Below the pieces are notes generated by a model. The model did no database searches. It saw only the letters and a program-made list of their open reading frames with translations, and was not told the DNA's origin. Position numbers and translations under genes: made by a program. A stretch of DNA of 64,000 nt, from the NCBI RefSeq assembly GCF_011634895.1, contig NZ_SIRR01000003.1, positions 558,001-622,000 on the forward strand, written 5' to 3'. The number at the start of each line of letters is the position of its first letter. The first letter of the stretch is position 1. Origin of the DNA: Rheinheimera pleomorphica. GTDB lineage: Bacteria; Pseudomonadota; Gammaproteobacteria; Enterobacterales; Alteromonadaceae. Below, one piece after another: positions 18,302 to 29,722 of this stretch.

Positions 18302-18643
18302 ATGTTGATTCATACGGCTATTGAACAGAAGTTACTTAGTGCATTTGATCCTGTGTTCCTTGATGTTGTGAACGAAAGCCACCTGCACAATGTGCCAGCA
18401 GGCTCAGAGTCACATTTTAAGGTGGTGATTGTTACGCCAGCATTTGATGGCATGCGGCTGCTGCAACGCCACCGGGCTGTTAACGCTGTGGTGGCAGAAG
18501 AACTGGCAGAAAAAATTCATGCGCTGGCCTTACATACCTACACGCCGTCTGAGTGGTATGAATACTATGCTGAGAAGCCGCCGGTATCGCCACGCTGTTA
18601 CGGCGGCAGTAAGCTGGAAAAACCAGAAAAAGCGTCCTTGTGA
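18302..18643 (+). CDS. bolA: BolA family protein
   Basis: At 113 residues it matches E. coli BolA along its length: IEQKLLSAFDPVFLDVVNESHLHNVPAGSESHFKVVIV, then LLQRHRAVNAVVAEEL and HALALHTYTPSEW. BolA proteins bind Fe-S clusters with monothiol glutaredoxins and affect morphology and stress responses. The conserved His residues of the VPAGSESHFK loop and the HALALHT segment are present. AAGGATTAG lies before the ATG, and an immediate terminator shows it is a single-gene unit. Confidence 0.93.
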   Translation: MLIHTAIEQKLLSAFDPVFLDVVNESHLHNVPAGSESHFKVVIVTPAFDGMRLLQRHRAVNAVVAEELAEKIHALALHTYTPSEWYEYYAEKPPVSPRCYGGSKLEKPEKASL

Positions 18644-18653
18644 CGCTTTTTTT
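18627..18653 (+). terminator. Rho-independent terminator of bolA
   Basis: AAAAAGCGTC (18627-18636) pairs perfectly with GACGCTTTTT (18642-18651) around a 5-nt loop, ending in a run of T residues. The stem overlaps the bolA stop codon. Confidence 0.88.
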
Positions 18654-18771
18654 CTGCCTGTTTATCGCAAATTCTGTAGCGAATTTAACTTAAAGCGGCT
18701 GATCAGACCTGTTTTCTGCGGTAAAGTTTTACACTAACGCCAATTTTGTCGAGACAACAGCAGGAGCTGTC

Positions 18772-19965
18772 ATGGTTATTCAACCGAAAATTCGTGGTTT
18801 TATCTGTACTAATGCTCATCCTGTCGGCTGTGCCGAACACGTTAAAGAACAAATTGATTACGTAAAACAGCTTGGCCCTGTTGCGAATGGCCCAAAAAAC
18901 GTGCTGGTGATTGGCGCGTCTACCGGCTATGGCCTGGCCTCGCGTATCACCGCCGCGTTTGGCTCTGGGGCAAAGACCTTAGGTATTTTCTTTGAGAAAG
19001 AACCAACTGACAGCAAAACAGCATCAGCCGGCTGGTACAACACCGCCGCTTTTGAACACGCTGCCGATGCTGCCGGTTTATGGAATAAACACCTTAACGG
19101 CGATGCCTTTACCGATGAGTTAAAAGCACAGGCCATCGATATTATCCGCAGTGAAATGGGGAAAATTGATTTAGTGGTATACAGCCTGGCGGCACCACGG
19201 CGTAAAGATCCGGTCACCGGCGAGGTTTTTAGTTCAGTATTAAAACCGATAGGGCAGGCGTACACTGCGCGCACGTTAAACACCAGCAAACGTGAAATTG
19301 AAGAAGTGTCGGTAGAGCCGGCTAACGATGATGAAATTTACCAGACGGTAAAAGTGATGGGGGGAGAAGACTGGGAGCGCTGGTTAGATCAGTTAGATGC
19401 AGCCGGTGTGCTGGCCGATAACTGCCAGACAGTCGCTTACACCTACATTGGAAAAGAGCTGACCTGGCCCATTTATGGTAAAGCCACTATTGGTAAGGCG
19501 AAAGAAGATCTGGATCGGGCTGCCGCTGCTATTACCGCGAAACTGGACAGCAAAAAAGGCAAAGCCTATGTCGCATCGTTAAAAGCGCTGGTGACTCAGG
19601 CCAGCTCTGCTATTCCTATTATGCCGTTGTATATCTCGCTACTGTATCGTGTCATGAAAGCCGAGGGCAGCCACGAAGGTTGCATCGAGCAGATTAACGG
19701 CCTGTTTCGTCAGGGCTTGTACAGCGCTACGCCGATACTGGATGACGCTGGCCGGTTGCGGATGGACGGTAAAGAGCTAAGCGACCATGTTCAGCAGGCG
19801 GTAAAAGATTTATGGGGCCAGGTCACCACCGACACCATAGATACCCTCACCGATTATAAAGGCTATCATAATGAATTTTTAAGGTTATTTGGCTTCGGCT
19901 ACAGCCATGTTAACTATGATGCTGACGTGTCGCCAATGGTGCCACTGCGGCATATTGCCGGATAA
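18772..19965 (+). CDS. fabV: FabV-type trans-2-enoyl-ACP/CoA reductase (NADH)
   Basis: Reduces the enoyl double bond in the last step of each fatty-acid elongation cycle. The 397-residue length is typical for FabV and longer than FabI. The NAD-binding GASTGYGLASR motif is near residue 48, and the active-site Y-x8-K pattern is in LYISLLYRVMKAEG. VVYSLAAPRRKDP and the C-terminal HEFLRLFGFG are family hallmarks. FabV enzymes are known to be insensitive to triclosan. Flanked by terminators on both sides, it is monocistronic. Confidence 0.95.
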   Translation: MVIQPKIRGFICTNAHPVGCAEHVKEQIDYVKQLGPVANGPKNVLVIGASTGYGLASRITAAFGSGAKTLGIFFEKEPTDSKTASAGWYNTAAFEHAADAAGLWNKHLNGDAFTDELKAQAIDIIRSEMGKIDLVVYSLAAPRRKDPVTGEVFSSVLKPIGQAYTARTLNTSKREIEEVSVEPANDDEIYQTVKVMGGEDWERWLDQLDAAGVLADNCQTVAYTYIGKELTWPIYGKATIGKAKEDLDRAAAAITAKLDSKKGKAYVASLKALVTQASSAIPIMPLYISLLYRVMKAEGSHEGCIEQINGLFRQGLYSATPILDDAGRLRMDGKELSDHVQQAVKDLWGQVTTDTIDTLTDYKGYHNEFLRLFGFGYSHVNYDADVSPMVPLRHIAG

Positions 19966-19972
19966 TTTTATC

Positions 19973-19996
19973 AAAGCCGCCTGCAGGCGGCTTTTG
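19973..19996 (+). terminator. Rho-independent terminator of fabV
   Basis: AAAGCCGCC (19973-19981) and GGCGGCTTT (19986-19994) form a 9-bp stem with a TGCA loop, followed by TTGTTTG. Confidence 0.82.
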
Positions 19997-20142
19997 TTTG
20001 TCTGCAAATGGACTAAAGTTGACTACAATCTGTGAGTTTTATGCGGTAAAGTCGGCGCGTTTTTTTAAGCGTCTAACGGCTGTTTTAAGTAGGTAGATTG
20101 TTGGAAAATTTAGCGAACAGCATAGATAGGCAGCGGGTTTAA

Positions 20143-20151
20143 TGCTAGAAT
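20143..20151 (+). promoter_or_regulatory. Possible extended -10 promoter of the nqr operon
   Basis: TGC-TAGAAT at 20143-20151 is an extended -10 element, leaving a leader of about 130 nt before nqrA. No good -35 was found. A TTGACT with poorly matching downstream sequence occurs near 20021. The 290-bp gap between fabV and nqrA holds no gene that I can support. Confidence 0.35.
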
Positions 20152-20250
20152 CCGCGACTTTAATACGTGTATCTGGCTGAAAAATAACCAGTGGCTAACA
20201 CTGAAAAAATAATGCCGGATGCGCTGCGCACTAAGCAGCTGAAAAACTAG

Positions 20251-21621
<1,371 letters not shown>

Positions 21622-21623
21622 TC

Positions 21624-22829
21624 ATGAGTTTAAAGCATTTTTTAGAGCGCATTGAGCCGTCATTCGAAAAAGGCGGCAAGTACGAAAAGTGGTATGCGCT
21701 GTATGAAGCCGTCGCCACTGTGCTGTACACCCCAGGTCTGGTAACGAAAAACGGTACGCACGTACGTGACAGTATCGACTTAAAACGTATCATGATCTTT
21801 GTTTGGCTGGCGCTGTTTCCGGCGTTGTTCTTCGGTATGTACAATATCGGCCATCAGGCGGTTATTGCGCTGCAGGCCGGTTTTGGTACGCCCGATACCT
21901 GGCAGGTAGCTATTTATCAGGCCTTGGGGGGGAACTTAACCGCTGACTCTGGCTGGGGCAGTAAGATGTGGTACGGTGCCGTTTGGTTCCTGCCTATTTA
22001 TGCTGTTACCTTTATTGTGGGTGGTTTTTGGGAAGTGCTGTTTGCCTCAGTGCGTAAGCACGAAGTCAACGAAGGCTTCTTTGTCAGTTCAATCCTGTTT
22101 GCACTCATTCTGCCGGCCACTATTCCGCTGTGGCAGGTTGCCCTGGGTATTACCTTTGGTGTCGTCGTCGCCAAGGAAGTATTTGGCGGTACTGGCCGTA
22201 ACTTCTTAAACCCGGCATTAGCTGGCCGCGCGTTTTTATTCTTTGCTTACCCGGCACAAATTTCCGGTGACGCAGTGTGGACTGTTGCTGATGGCTACTC
22301 TGGCGCTACCTGGCTGAGCAAAGCCGCGTCAGGTGATTTAGATTATTCTGCCAATATGCAGCTGTGGTGGGACGCCTTCTACGGTTTTATCCCGGGTTCT
22401 GTCGGTGAAACCTCAGTACTGGCGCTATTAATTGGTGGTTTAGCACTGATTTATTTCCGTATTGCGTCATGGCGCATTGTTGCTGGTGTGATGGTGGGGA
22501 TGGTGTTGACCGCTTACCTGTTTAACGCCATTGGCTCAGAGTCTAATGCGATGTTTGCTATGCCGTGGCACTGGCACCTGGTGTTGGGTGGTTTTGCTAT
22601 TGGTATGTTCTTCATGGCAACCGATCCGGTATCGGCTTCATTTACCAACCAGGGTAAATGGGCATATGGTATTTTAATTGGCTTTATGGTGGTGATGATC
22701 CGTGTGGCTAACCCGGCATATCCTGAAGGGATGATGTTAGCAATACTGTTCGCGAACCTGTTTGCGCCATTGTTCGATTTCTTCGTGGCTCAGGCCAATA
22801 TCAAGCGGAGGCTGGCACGTAATGTCTAG
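21624..22829 (+). CDS. nqrB: Na+-translocating NADH:quinone reductase subunit B
   Basis: Membrane subunit with about 10 helices that holds riboflavin and a covalently bound FMN and forms the Na+ path. The 401-residue product has the FMN-attachment SGAT motif (GYSGATWL, Thr near 229), which is flavinylated by Apb[24 protein letters not shown] and [18 protein letters not shown] are family signatures. It begins 2 bp after nqrA and its end overlaps nqrC by 8 bp. Confidence 0.97.
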   Translation: MSLKHFLERIEPSFEKGGKYEKWYALYEAVATVLYTPGLVTKNGTHVRDSIDLKRIMIFVWLALFPALFFGMYNIGHQAVIALQAGFGTPDTWQVAIYQALGGNLTADSGWGSKMWYGAVWFLPIYAVTFIVGGFWEVLFASVRKHEVNEGFFVSSILFALILPATIPLWQVALGITFGVVVAKEVFGGTGRNFLNPALAGRAFLFFAYPAQISGDAVWTVADGYSGATWLSKAASGDLDYSANMQLWWDAFYGFIPGSVGETSVLALLIGGLALIYFRIASWRIVAGVMVGMVLTAYLFNAIGSESNAMFAMPWHWHLVLGGFAIGMFFMATDPVSASFTNQGKWAYGILIGFMVVMIRVANPAYPEGMMLAILFANLFAPLFDFFVAQANIKRRLARNV

Positions 22830-23607
22830 TAATAACGATAGCATCAGCAAAACGCTGATCGTAGTCATCTCTTTATGTTTAGTCTGTGCAGTTATTGTAT
22901 CAACTGCGGCAGTACAGTTACGGCCGCAGCAAAAGGCCAATAAACTGCTCGACTCACAGAAAAACGTGCTGGCGGTTACCGGTTTGCTTGGCGGTGGTAA
23001 TATCGCTGAGTTGTATAGCAAGCACATTCAGGAACGCTTTGTTGATCTGGACAGTGGTGAATTTGTCGAAAAGCCGGCAAATTATGATTACCGCAAGTTT
23101 ATGAAAGATCCTAAAGAAAGTGTGCGTTTATCTGCTGATGAAGACCTGGCATCAATTAAAACACGCGCGAACATTGCACCGGTTTATCTGGCGTATAACA
23201 ACGGCGTAGAGTCCGGGGAGCTATCTGCAATAGTGTTGCCAATCCATGGTTATGGTTTATGGTCTACTATGCATGCGTTTTTGGCTTTAGGCGCTGATGG
23301 CACGACGATAAAAGGTGTCAATTACTACGAGCAAGGCGAAACTGCGGGCTTGGGTGGCGAAGTACAAAACCCGAAATGGGTCGCACAGTTTGAAGGTAAG
23401 AAATTACTGGATGCCTCTGGTGAGCCTGCCATTAAAGTGGTTAAACCGGGTAATGCTGCTGCGGATTCTGCCTTTGAAGTCGATGGTTTATCCGGCGCGA
23501 CGTTAACCAGTAATGGCGTGCAATACACATTTGATTTTTGGGCAGGTGCTAAGGGTTTTGCCCCGTTCCTGGCTAAAGTGCGAGATGGAGCATTAAACAA
23601 TGGCTAA
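22822..23607 (+). CDS. nqrC: Na+-translocating NADH:quinone reductase subunit C
   Basis: A 261-residue single-helix periplasmic subunit carrying the second covalent FMN. One N-terminal helix ([21 protein letters not shown]) precedes an FMN-binding domain with the SGAT motif ([11 protein letters not shown], Thr near 227). The ATG at 22822, inside the end of nqrB, is chosen because homologues start [15 protein letters not shown]. It overlaps nqrD by 8 bp. Confidence 0.96.
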   Translation: MSSNNDSISKTLIVVISLCLVCAVIVSTAAVQLRPQQKANKLLDSQKNVLAVTGLLGGGNIAELYSKHIQERFVDLDSGEFVEKPANYDYRKFMKDPKESVRLSADEDLASIKTRANIAPVYLAYNNGVESGELSAIVLPIHGYGLWSTMHAFLALGADGTTIKGVNYYEQGETAGLGGEVQNPKWVAQFEGKKLLDASGEPAIKVVKPGNAAADSAFEVDGLSGATLTSNGVQYTFDFWAGAKGFAPFLAKVRDGALNNG

Positions 23608-24229
23608 TGCAAAAGAAATTAAAACCGTTCTGTTTGGGCCGGTATTCGCCAATAACCCTATCGCTTTGCAGGTACTGGGTATCTGTTCAGCGTTGGCGGT
23701 AACCACCAAAATGGATAAAGCGCTGGTAATGTGTATTGCACTTACCCTGGTAACCGCGTTTTCTAACTTCTTTATTTCGTTAATTCGTAACCATATTCCG
23801 TCCAGCGTACGGATTATTGTGCAGATGACCATTATCGCCTCGCTGGTAATAGTGGTTGATCAGATATTAAAAGCTTACGCCTATGACGTCGCTAAAGAGC
23901 TGTCGGTATTTGTTGGTCTTATTATTACCAACTGTATTGTAATGGGTCGCGCCGAAGCTTTCGCTATGAAAAGCAAGCCAGGGATCAGCTTCCTCGATGG
24001 TATCGGCAACGGCTTAGGTTATAGCGTGGTACTGATGACCGTCGCCTTTATTCGTGAACTGGGTGGTTCAGGCACAGTGTTTGGCGTTGAAGTTATGCCA
24101 TTGGTAAAAGACGGTGGCTGGTATCAGCCGATGGGCTTACTGTTAATGCCACCAAGTGCCTTTATCATTATTGCCGGCTTTATCTGGATACTGCGCACCT
24201 TCCGTACTGAACAAGTCGAGAAGGCATAA
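23600..24229 (+). CDS. nqrD: Na+-translocating NADH:quinone reductase subunit D
   Basis: A 209-residue integral membrane subunit with six helices, homologous to RnfE. Signatures include [24 protein letters not shown] at the N-terminus and [15 protein letters not shown], whose motif lies beside the [2Fe-2S] site shared between NqrD and NqrE; the N-terminal CSALAV and central NCIVMGR cysteines are both present. It lies in the tightly packed operon between nqrC and nqrE. Confidence 0.96.
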   Translation: MANAKEIKTVLFGPVFANNPIALQVLGICSALAVTTKMDKALVMCIALTLVTAFSNFFISLIRNHIPSSVRIIVQMTIIASLVIVVDQILKAYAYDVAKELSVFVGLIITNCIVMGRAEAFAMKSKPGISFLDGIGNGLGYSVVLMTVAFIRELGGSGTVFGVEVMPLVKDGGWYQPMGLLLMPPSAFIIIAGFIWILRTFRTEQVEKA

Positions 24230-24239
24230 GGAGCGATAG

Positions 24240-24848
24240 ATGGAACATTATTTAAGCTTATTTATCCGCGCAGTGTTTATTGAAAACCTGGCGCTGTCAT
24301 TCTTCCTCGGTATGTGTACCTTTTTGGCGGTATCAAAAAAGGTCACCACGGCCTTTGGCCTGGGCGTTGCGGTTATCGTGGTGCTGGGTATTTCAGTACC
24401 GGTCAATAACCTGGTATATCAGAACCTGCTGGCACCGGGTGCCTTGGCCTGGGCTGGATTTCCTGAAGCCGATTTAAGCTTTCTGGGCTTTTTAACCTAT
24501 ATCGGTGTTATTGCCGCTTTGGTACAAATTCTGGAGATGGCTTTAGACAAATTTTTCCCGGCGCTATACAACGCTCTGGGTATCTTCCTGCCACTGATTA
24601 CCGTGAACTGCGCTATTTTCGGTGCGGTGTCCTTTATGGTAGAGCGTGACTATAACTTTGGCGAAAGTGTCGTATTCGGCCTCGGCAGCGGTATAGGTTG
24701 GGCACTGGCAATTACCTTGCTGGCTGCCGTACGTGAGAAGTTAAAGTACGCAGATATTCCGCACGGTTTACGTGGTCTGGGTATTACCTTCTTGGTAGTG
24801 GGTTTGATGGGCTTTGGCTTTATGTCATTCTCTGGTGTATCACTGTAA
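24240..24848 (+). CDS. nqrE: Na+-translocating NADH:quinone reductase subunit E
   Basis: A 202-residue six-helix membrane subunit, the inverted-topology partner of NqrD (RnfA-like). It keeps [15 protein letters not shown] and [14 protein letters not shown], with the cysteines that ligate the intramembrane [2Fe-2S] cluster. AAGGAG precedes the ATG. It lies 10 bp after nqrD and 18 bp before nqrF. Confidence 0.96.
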   Translation: MEHYLSLFIRAVFIENLALSFFLGMCTFLAVSKKVTTAFGLGVAVIVVLGISVPVNNLVYQNLLAPGALAWAGFPEADLSFLGFLTYIGVIAALVQILEMALDKFFPALYNALGIFLPLITVNCAIFGAVSFMVERDYNFGESVVFGLGSGIGWALAITLLAAVREKLKYADIPHGLRGLGITFLVVGLMGFGFMSFSGVSL

Positions 24849-24866
24849 GAGGTAAGGGAACTCAAG

Positions 24867-26099
24867 ATGGAAAATATAGATATTGTTCTTGGCGTTGCCA
24901 TGTTTACTCTGGTGGTACTGGCCTTAGTGGTCATTATCCTGGTAGCCAAGTCTAAGCTGGTTGCTTCAGGTGACATTACCATCAGTATCAACGGTGATCC
25001 AAGCAAAGCAATTAAAACCAAAGCTGGCGGTAAGCTGCTGGGTGCGCTGGCTGACAACGGTATTTTCTTATCGTCAGCCTGTGGTGGTGGTGGCTCTTGC
25101 GGCCAATGCCGGGTGCATGTAAAAGCCGGTGGCGGTGAGATACTGCCTACCGAGCTTGGCCATATCACTAAAGGTGAAGCCCGCGAAGGCTGCCGCTTGT
25201 CTTGTCAGGTTAACGTAAAGTCAGACATGGAAATTGAAGTTGAAGAGGAAATCTTCGGCATCAAGAAATGGGACTGTACTGTTATTTCTAATGATAACAA
25301 AGCCACCTTTATTAAAGAGCTGAAACTGCAAATTCCTGATGGTGAATCAGTGCCGTTCCGCGCTGGCGGTTATATTCAGATCGAAGCACCGGCACACCAT
25401 GTGAAGTACAAGGATTTTGATATCCCTGAGCAGTTCCGTGGTGACTGGGAACGGTTTAACTTCTTTAGCCTGGAGTCAAAAGTAGACGAGGAGACCATCC
25501 GCGCTTACTCAATGGCGAACTATCCGGAAGAAGAAGGCATTATTATGCTGAACGTGCGTATTGCTACGCCACCGCCAAATAATCTGAGCTTGCCATGCGG
25601 TAAAATGTCATCCTTTATCTGGAGCCTGAAAGAAGGCGATAAAGTGACAATTTCTGGCCCATTCGGTGAGTTTTTCGCCAAAGATACCGATGCCGAGATG
25701 GTATTTATCGGTGGTGGTGCTGGTATGGCGCCAATGCGCTCGCACATTTTTGACCAGCTGCGCCGGTTAAAATCGAAGCGTAAAATTACCTTCTGGTACG
25801 GTGCCCGCTCTAAGCGCGAAATGTTCTATGTTGAAGACTTCGACATGCTGGCGGCAGAAAATGATAACTTTGAGTGGCATGTTGCGCTGTCAGACCCTCA
25901 ACCAGAGGATAACTGGACAGGCTACACTGGTTTTATTCATAACGTTATTTATGAAAATTACCTGAAAAACCACAAAGCACCGGAAGACTGCGAGTTTTAT
26001 ATGTGCGGTCCGCCGATGATGAACAAAGCGGTTATCAATATGCTGAAAGATCTCGGTGTAGAAGATGACAATATTCTGTTAGATGACTTCGGTGGCTAA
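24867..26099 (+). CDS. nqrF: Na+-translocating NADH:quinone reductase subunit F
   Basis: Entry subunit that oxidises NADH. The 410-residue protein has one N-terminal helix ([21 protein letters not shown]), a ferredoxin domain with the [2Fe-2S] cysteines [10 protein letters not shown] (from residue 72) and a further Cys in CRLSC, and a FAD/NADH oxidoreductase domain with RAYSMANYP (FAD binding), [12 protein letters not shown] (NADH) and YMCGPPMM near the end. All cofactor motifs are intact. It is the last structural gene, followed by the two maturation genes apbE and nqrM. Confidence 0.97.
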   Translation: MENIDIVLGVAMFTLVVLALVVIILVAKSKLVASGDITISINGDPSKAIKTKAGGKLLGALADNGIFLSSACGGGGSCGQCRVHVKAGGGEILPTELGHITKGEAREGCRLSCQVNVKSDMEIEVEEEIFGIKKWDCTVISNDNKATFIKELKLQIPDGESVPFRAGGYIQIEAPAHHVKYKDFDIPEQFRGDWERFNFFSLESKVDEETIRAYSMANYPEEEGIIMLNVRIATPPPNNLSLPCGKMSSFIWSLKEGDKVTISGPFGEFFAKDTDAEMVFIGGGAGMAPMRSHIFDQLRRLKSKRKITFWYGARSKREMFYVEDFDMLAAENDNFEWHVALSDPQPEDNWTGYTGFIHNVIYENYLKNHKAPEDCEFYMCGPPMMNKAVINMLKDLGVEDDNILLDDFGG

Positions 26100-26158
26100 C
26101 AGTGAGATAAACCGCAGGGGCGCCTAACAGGCTGCCCCTGCTGCTATCAGGAACTACT

Positions 26159-27184
26159 ATGTACGTTGTTTCTTTCCTGAAAACCTGGCTGGCACTTAGT
26201 GTGCTGGCCATTTTAGTTTCTTGCAGCCCGGCCAAGCCAGTCAACGAGCAATATCAGCTTAACGGCAATACCATGGGCACTTATTACGTTGTTAAGTTTT
26301 ACAGCAGCGATGCGCCTGATCTGCACGAGTTGCAGCAGCAAATTGATGCTGAGCTGGAGTTGGTTAATGACTTAATGTCAACTTACCGGCCAGACTCTGA
26401 GCTGATGCGCTTTAACCGTCATGCTGATAACACTGCTTTTACGCTATCGGCGCAAACCCGTACTGTGGTTGCTGAAGCGCTGCGTATTGCTGAGCAAACC
26501 CAGGGCGTACTCGATGTTACCGTCGGCCCCTTGGTCGAGTTGTGGGGGTTTGGTGCCCGTGGCCGTATTGAACAGGCGCCGTCGGATACCGATATCGCCA
26601 ATACTCGGGCGGTGGTAGGCTATGACAAACTGACCCTGACAGACAACCAACTGACTAAGTCAGTTGCTGCTTTGGCTGTTGACTTATCCACTATTGCCAA
26701 AGGTTTTGGTGTTGATCAGGTTGCCGCGATACTGGAACGGCAGGGCATTATTAATTACCTGGTAGAGATTGGCGGCGAGATGCGGCTGAAGGGCACTAAG
26801 CCGGATAACCAACCTTGGAAGATTGCCATCGAAAAGCCGGTAACGACAGAGCGTGCAGTGCAACGCATTTTAGCGCCTGGCGATATGGGAGTGGCAACGT
26901 CGGGTGACTATCGTAATTACTTTGAAGAAGACGGTGTGCGCTACTCGCACCTGCTCGACCCCCGTACCGGTAAACCCATTACCAATCGCACCGTTTCTGT
27001 AACAGTGTTGCATCCTTCCTGTATGACAGCCGACGGTTATGCTACGGCACTGAATGTAATGGACGCACAGGCTGCTATGCAATTTGCCGAACAGCATCAG
27101 CTGGCCGTATTATTAGTGCTGAAGACTGATGAAGGCTTTAGCGAGCTAACGTCCAGTGCTTTTAAACCTTACCTAACCGAATAG
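26159..27184 (+). CDS. apbE: FAD:protein FMN transferase
   Basis: Attaches FMN covalently to the SGAT threonines of NqrB and NqrC in the periplasm. The 341-residue protein starts with a lipoprotein signal (ALSVLAILVSC), then the ApbE fold with NGNTMGTYY, TVGPLVELWGFG, DLSTIAKGFGVD and the metal-binding HLLDPRTGKP and TADGYATAL segments. The ATG at 26159 follows AGGAACT. Its place directly after nqrF fits its role in the complex. Confidence 0.96.
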   Translation: MYVVSFLKTWLALSVLAILVSCSPAKPVNEQYQLNGNTMGTYYVVKFYSSDAPDLHELQQQIDAELELVNDLMSTYRPDSELMRFNRHADNTAFTLSAQTRTVVAEALRIAEQTQGVLDVTVGPLVELWGFGARGRIEQAPSDTDIANTRAVVGYDKLTLTDNQLTKSVAALAVDLSTIAKGFGVDQVAAILERQGIINYLVEIGGEMRLKGTKPDNQPWKIAIEKPVTTERAVQRILAPGDMGVATSGDYRNYFEEDGVRYSHLLDPRTGKPITNRTVSVTVLHPSCMTADGYATALNVMDAQAAMQFAEQHQLAVLLVLKTDEGFSELTSSAFKPYLTE

Positions 27185-27194
27185 CGGAGTAGAT

Positions 27195-27407
27195 ATGACA
27201 ATTTTCTTGTTAACTTTCGGTTTGTTTTTGCTGGTCGTTGTGGCCATGGCCGTTGGCTATTTAGTGCAGCGTAAGACCATTGCCGGTAGCTGTGGTGGCC
27301 TGGGTGAAATGGGTATTGAAAAAGCCTGTGACTGCGACAAGCCGTGTGAAAAGCGGCAAAAACGGCTGGATAAAGAGAAGTTCTGGCAGCAGAATAAAAT
27401 TATCTGA
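27195..27407 (+). CDS. nqrM: NqrM, Na+-NQR maturation protein (DUF539)
   Basis: A 70-residue protein with one N-terminal membrane helix (FLLTFGLFLLVVVAMAVGYLV) and a cytoplasmic tail holding four cysteines: SCGG, ACDCDKPC. NqrM is required for Na+-NQR assembly, probably by delivering iron for the NqrD/E cluster. It begins 10 bp after apbE and closes the operon; a terminator lies 33 bp downstream. Confidence 0.93.
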   Translation: MTIFLLTFGLFLLVVVAMAVGYLVQRKTIAGSCGGLGEMGIEKACDCDKPCEKRQKRLDKEKFWQQNKII

Positions 27408-27440
27408 GTGATGTTAATTGCGAAGATGAGTGCATTGATT

Positions 27441-27465
27441 AAAGCTGGCTGAGTGCCAGCTTTTT
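27441..27465 (+). terminator. Rho-independent terminator of the nqr operon
   Basis: AAAGCTGGC (27441-27449) pairs with GCCAGCTTT (27455-27463) around a 5-nt loop and runs into T residues. It sits only about 10 bp before the ribosome site of the next gene. Confidence 0.8.
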
Positions 27466-27482
27466 ACATTTTCAGGAGTAGG

Positions 27483-28775
27483 GTGTTGTTGGATAAAATT
27501 TTTGCCTTGCGTGAACGTAATACAACGGCAATGCGCGAAGCGATGGCCGGCTTAACCACTTTTATGGCGATGTCATACGTGCTGTTTGTTAACCCGGCGA
27601 TGCTGGCACAAACCGGCATGGATCAGGGCGCCGTTTTTGTCGCCACTTGTCTGGCGGCGGCTTTGGGTTGTTTGCTGATGGGGTTTTTAGCCAATTTGCC
27701 GGTAGCACTGGCACCGGGCATGGGACTCAATGCGTTTTTCAGCTATGTCATAGTGCTGGAGCAGGGCCATAGCTGGCAAACCGCACTCGCCTGTGTGTTT
27801 TTCTCCGGTTGCCTGTTTTTATTACTTAGCCTGTTTAAAGTGCGGGAATGGATTATCAATAGCATACCGCTACCACTGAAAATGGGTATTGCCGCCGGTA
27901 TCGGTATGTTTCTGGCGCTGATTGCGCTGAAAACTGCCAATATTATTGTTGCCAGCCCGGCTACATTAGTGACGCTGGGCGACTTGCATAGCCCGCAGGT
28001 TGTATTGGCGCTCATTGGTTTTTTTATTATTTTTGCTCTGGCACACCGCGGCTGGCATGCCGCGGTGTTGGTGAGTATGTTGCTGGTAACGGCCGCAGCC
28101 TGGTATCTGGGCGACGTGCAGTTTAGCGGTATAGTCGCGATGCCACCGTCGTTAACGCCTACCTTTATGCAGTTGGATTTTGCTGCCGCGCTGCAGCTTA
28201 GTATGTTACCGGTAATTTTAAGCCTGTTGTTTCTCGACTTGTTTGACACCTCCGGTACGCTGGTGGCGGTAAGCCATAAAGCCGGCTTAATGCAAAAAGA
28301 TGGCTCAGTACCGGATTTAAGTAAGGCACTGATTGCCGACAGCGGTGCCAGCATTGCAGGCGCTATCCTGGGTACTTCTACCACCACCAGTTATGTCGAG
28401 AGTACCAGTGGTGTGGCGGCAGGTGGCCGCACCGGCCTGATGGCGGTGGTTACCGGGGGGCTTTTTTTGGTGGCGCTGTGGTTTTCCCCATTGGCGGCTA
28501 TGGTGCCGGCGTACGCTACAGCAGGCGCTTTGCTGTATGTTGCCACTTTGATGCTGGCAAGTTTGCAGCATGTGGCCTGGGATGATGTGATCCAGGCGGT
28601 CCCGGTGTCCGTTGTATTAATTATGATGCCGCTGACGTTCTCTATCTCTGACGGTATCGGCATGGGGTTTATCAGTTATGCTGTGCTATGTTTAGTGACC
28701 GGCAAGCTGGAACGCACAACGCTGAGTGTCTGGGGATTAACACTGGTGTTTCTGGCCAAATTTATCTGGGGTTAA
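27483..28775 (+). CDS. NCS2/AzgA-type purine (hypoxanthine/guanine/adenine) permease
   Basis: Proton-linked purine importer with about 12-14 membrane helices, 430 residues. The N-terminus (LDKIFALRERNTTAMREAMAGLTTFMAMSYVLFVNP) and APGMGLNAFFSY are typical of COG2252, the E. coli GhxP/AdeP group; DTSGTLVAVS and TSTTTSYVESTSGVAAGGRTGL carry the substrate and cation residues. AGGAG at 27474-27478 points to a start at GTG 27483 or TTG 27486; an upstream GTG at 27453 lies in the terminator loop and is unlikely. Which purine it carries cannot be read from the sequence. Confidence 0.88.
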   Translation: MLLDKIFALRERNTTAMREAMAGLTTFMAMSYVLFVNPAMLAQTGMDQGAVFVATCLAAALGCLLMGFLANLPVALAPGMGLNAFFSYVIVLEQGHSWQTALACVFFSGCLFLLLSLFKVREWIINSIPLPLKMGIAAGIGMFLALIALKTANIIVASPATLVTLGDLHSPQVVLALIGFFIIFALAHRGWHAAVLVSMLLVTAAAWYLGDVQFSGIVAMPPSLTPTFMQLDFAAALQLSMLPVILSLLFLDLFDTSGTLVAVSHKAGLMQKDGSVPDLSKALIADSGASIAGAILGTSTTTSYVESTSGVAAGGRTGLMAVVTGGLFLVALWFSPLAAMVPAYATAGALLYVATLMLASLQHVAWDDVIQAVPVSVVLIMMPLTFSISDGIGMGFISYAVLCLVTGKLERTTLSVWGLTLVFLAKFIWG

Positions 28776-28780
28776 ACTGA

Positions 28781-29638
28781 ATGAAATTAAGACTTTTTAC
28801 TATGCTGGCGTTGCTGCTAACGGTAATGCCGCTTCAGGCTGATCGCTTTAAAGACGTACAGGTGCAACACACTGAACTGGCACAGGATCTGTATATGTTA
28901 ACCGGTGCCGGTGGCAATATGGCTACGGTCATTGCCGGTGATAAAGTGCTGCTGGTTGACAGCCAGTACGCTGAGCTGGCGGATAAAATAAAAGCTAAGC
29001 TGAGCGAGCTAGGCGCTAAAGCCGGGGTAACGACGCTGGTCAATACGCATCTGCATGGCGATCATGTTGGCGGTAACAGCCAATTAGCTGGCGGTGTAGA
29101 TATTATTGCTCATCACAATGTGCTCAGCCGGTTGGCGCAGGATAGCAAGTTCCCGCGTAATGGTTTACCTAACATCACATTTAAACAGCAGCTTAAGTTT
29201 ACTCTGGGCGGCCAGACCATCAGGCTGGACTATCTGCCACCCAGTCATACCGACGGTGATATCGTGGTGTGGTTTGAACAGGCCAATGTGGTGCACTTTG
29301 GCGACTTGTTGTTTGAGGGCCGCTTTCCGTTTATCGATACTAACAATGGCGGCTCAGTCAAAGGTTATATCGACAACACCCAAACATTGCTTGGTATGCT
29401 GAACGAGCAGACTAAAGTTATCCCGGGGCATGGTCAGTTGACAGACAAAGCCGGGGTACAGCGCTCACTGGATATGATGCAAGCTACCCTGGCGATAGTG
29501 CAGGGCTATAAAGCGGCGGGTTTAACAGAGCAGCAAGCCATTGAAAAAGGCCTGGGGCCTCAGTGGCAAAGTTGGCACTGGAACTTTATTACCGAGCAGC
29601 GCTGGATAAAAACTTTGTATCATGCCGATGTAAACTAG
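28781..29638 (+). CDS. Exported metallo-beta-lactamase-fold hydrolase
   Basis: The 285-residue protein has a signal peptide (MKLRLFTMLALLLTVMPLQA) and an MBL domain with the zinc motif THLHGDHVGG (H90, H92, D94, H95), a downstream PPSHTDGD, HFGDLLF and PGHG. Residues for two zinc ions are present. The best resemblance is to broad periplasmic MBL proteins such as cyclase- or quinoprotein-relay-type members; I see no basis for calling it a true beta-lactamase. It starts 5 bp after the purine permease gene, so a joint transcript is possible. Confidence 0.85.
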   Translation: MKLRLFTMLALLLTVMPLQADRFKDVQVQHTELAQDLYMLTGAGGNMATVIAGDKVLLVDSQYAELADKIKAKLSELGAKAGVTTLVNTHLHGDHVGGNSQLAGGVDIIAHHNVLSRLAQDSKFPRNGLPNITFKQQLKFTLGGQTIRLDYLPPSHTDGDIVVWFEQANVVHFGDLLFEGRFPFIDTNNGGSVKGYIDNTQTLLGMLNEQTKVIPGHGQLTDKAGVQRSLDMMQATLAIVQGYKAAGLTEQQAIEKGLGPQWQSWHWNFITEQRWIKTLYHADVN

Positions 29639-29722
29639 TACTTGTCGCCTGCTATGGTGCTGGTTATGCTGTAACACACAATAAATCTGCGGGGCTTTGC
29701 CCTGCTGCAGCGCAGGACAAGG

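Noticed and set aside
24650-25168. 172-codon minus-strand frame across nqrE/nqrF
   Set aside because: Antisense to two unambiguous nqr genes, Pro/Ser-rich, no start signal.
27743-28387. 214-codon minus-strand frame inside the purine permease gene
   Set aside because: Antisense shadow of a clear NCS2 membrane protein; its Ile/Ser/Pro-rich sequence has no domain pattern.
28781-29638. Metallo-beta-lactamase-fold gene as an antibiotic-resistance determinant
   Set aside because: The zinc motif is shared by many hydrolases, and the sequence lacks specific resemblance to known carbapenemases.
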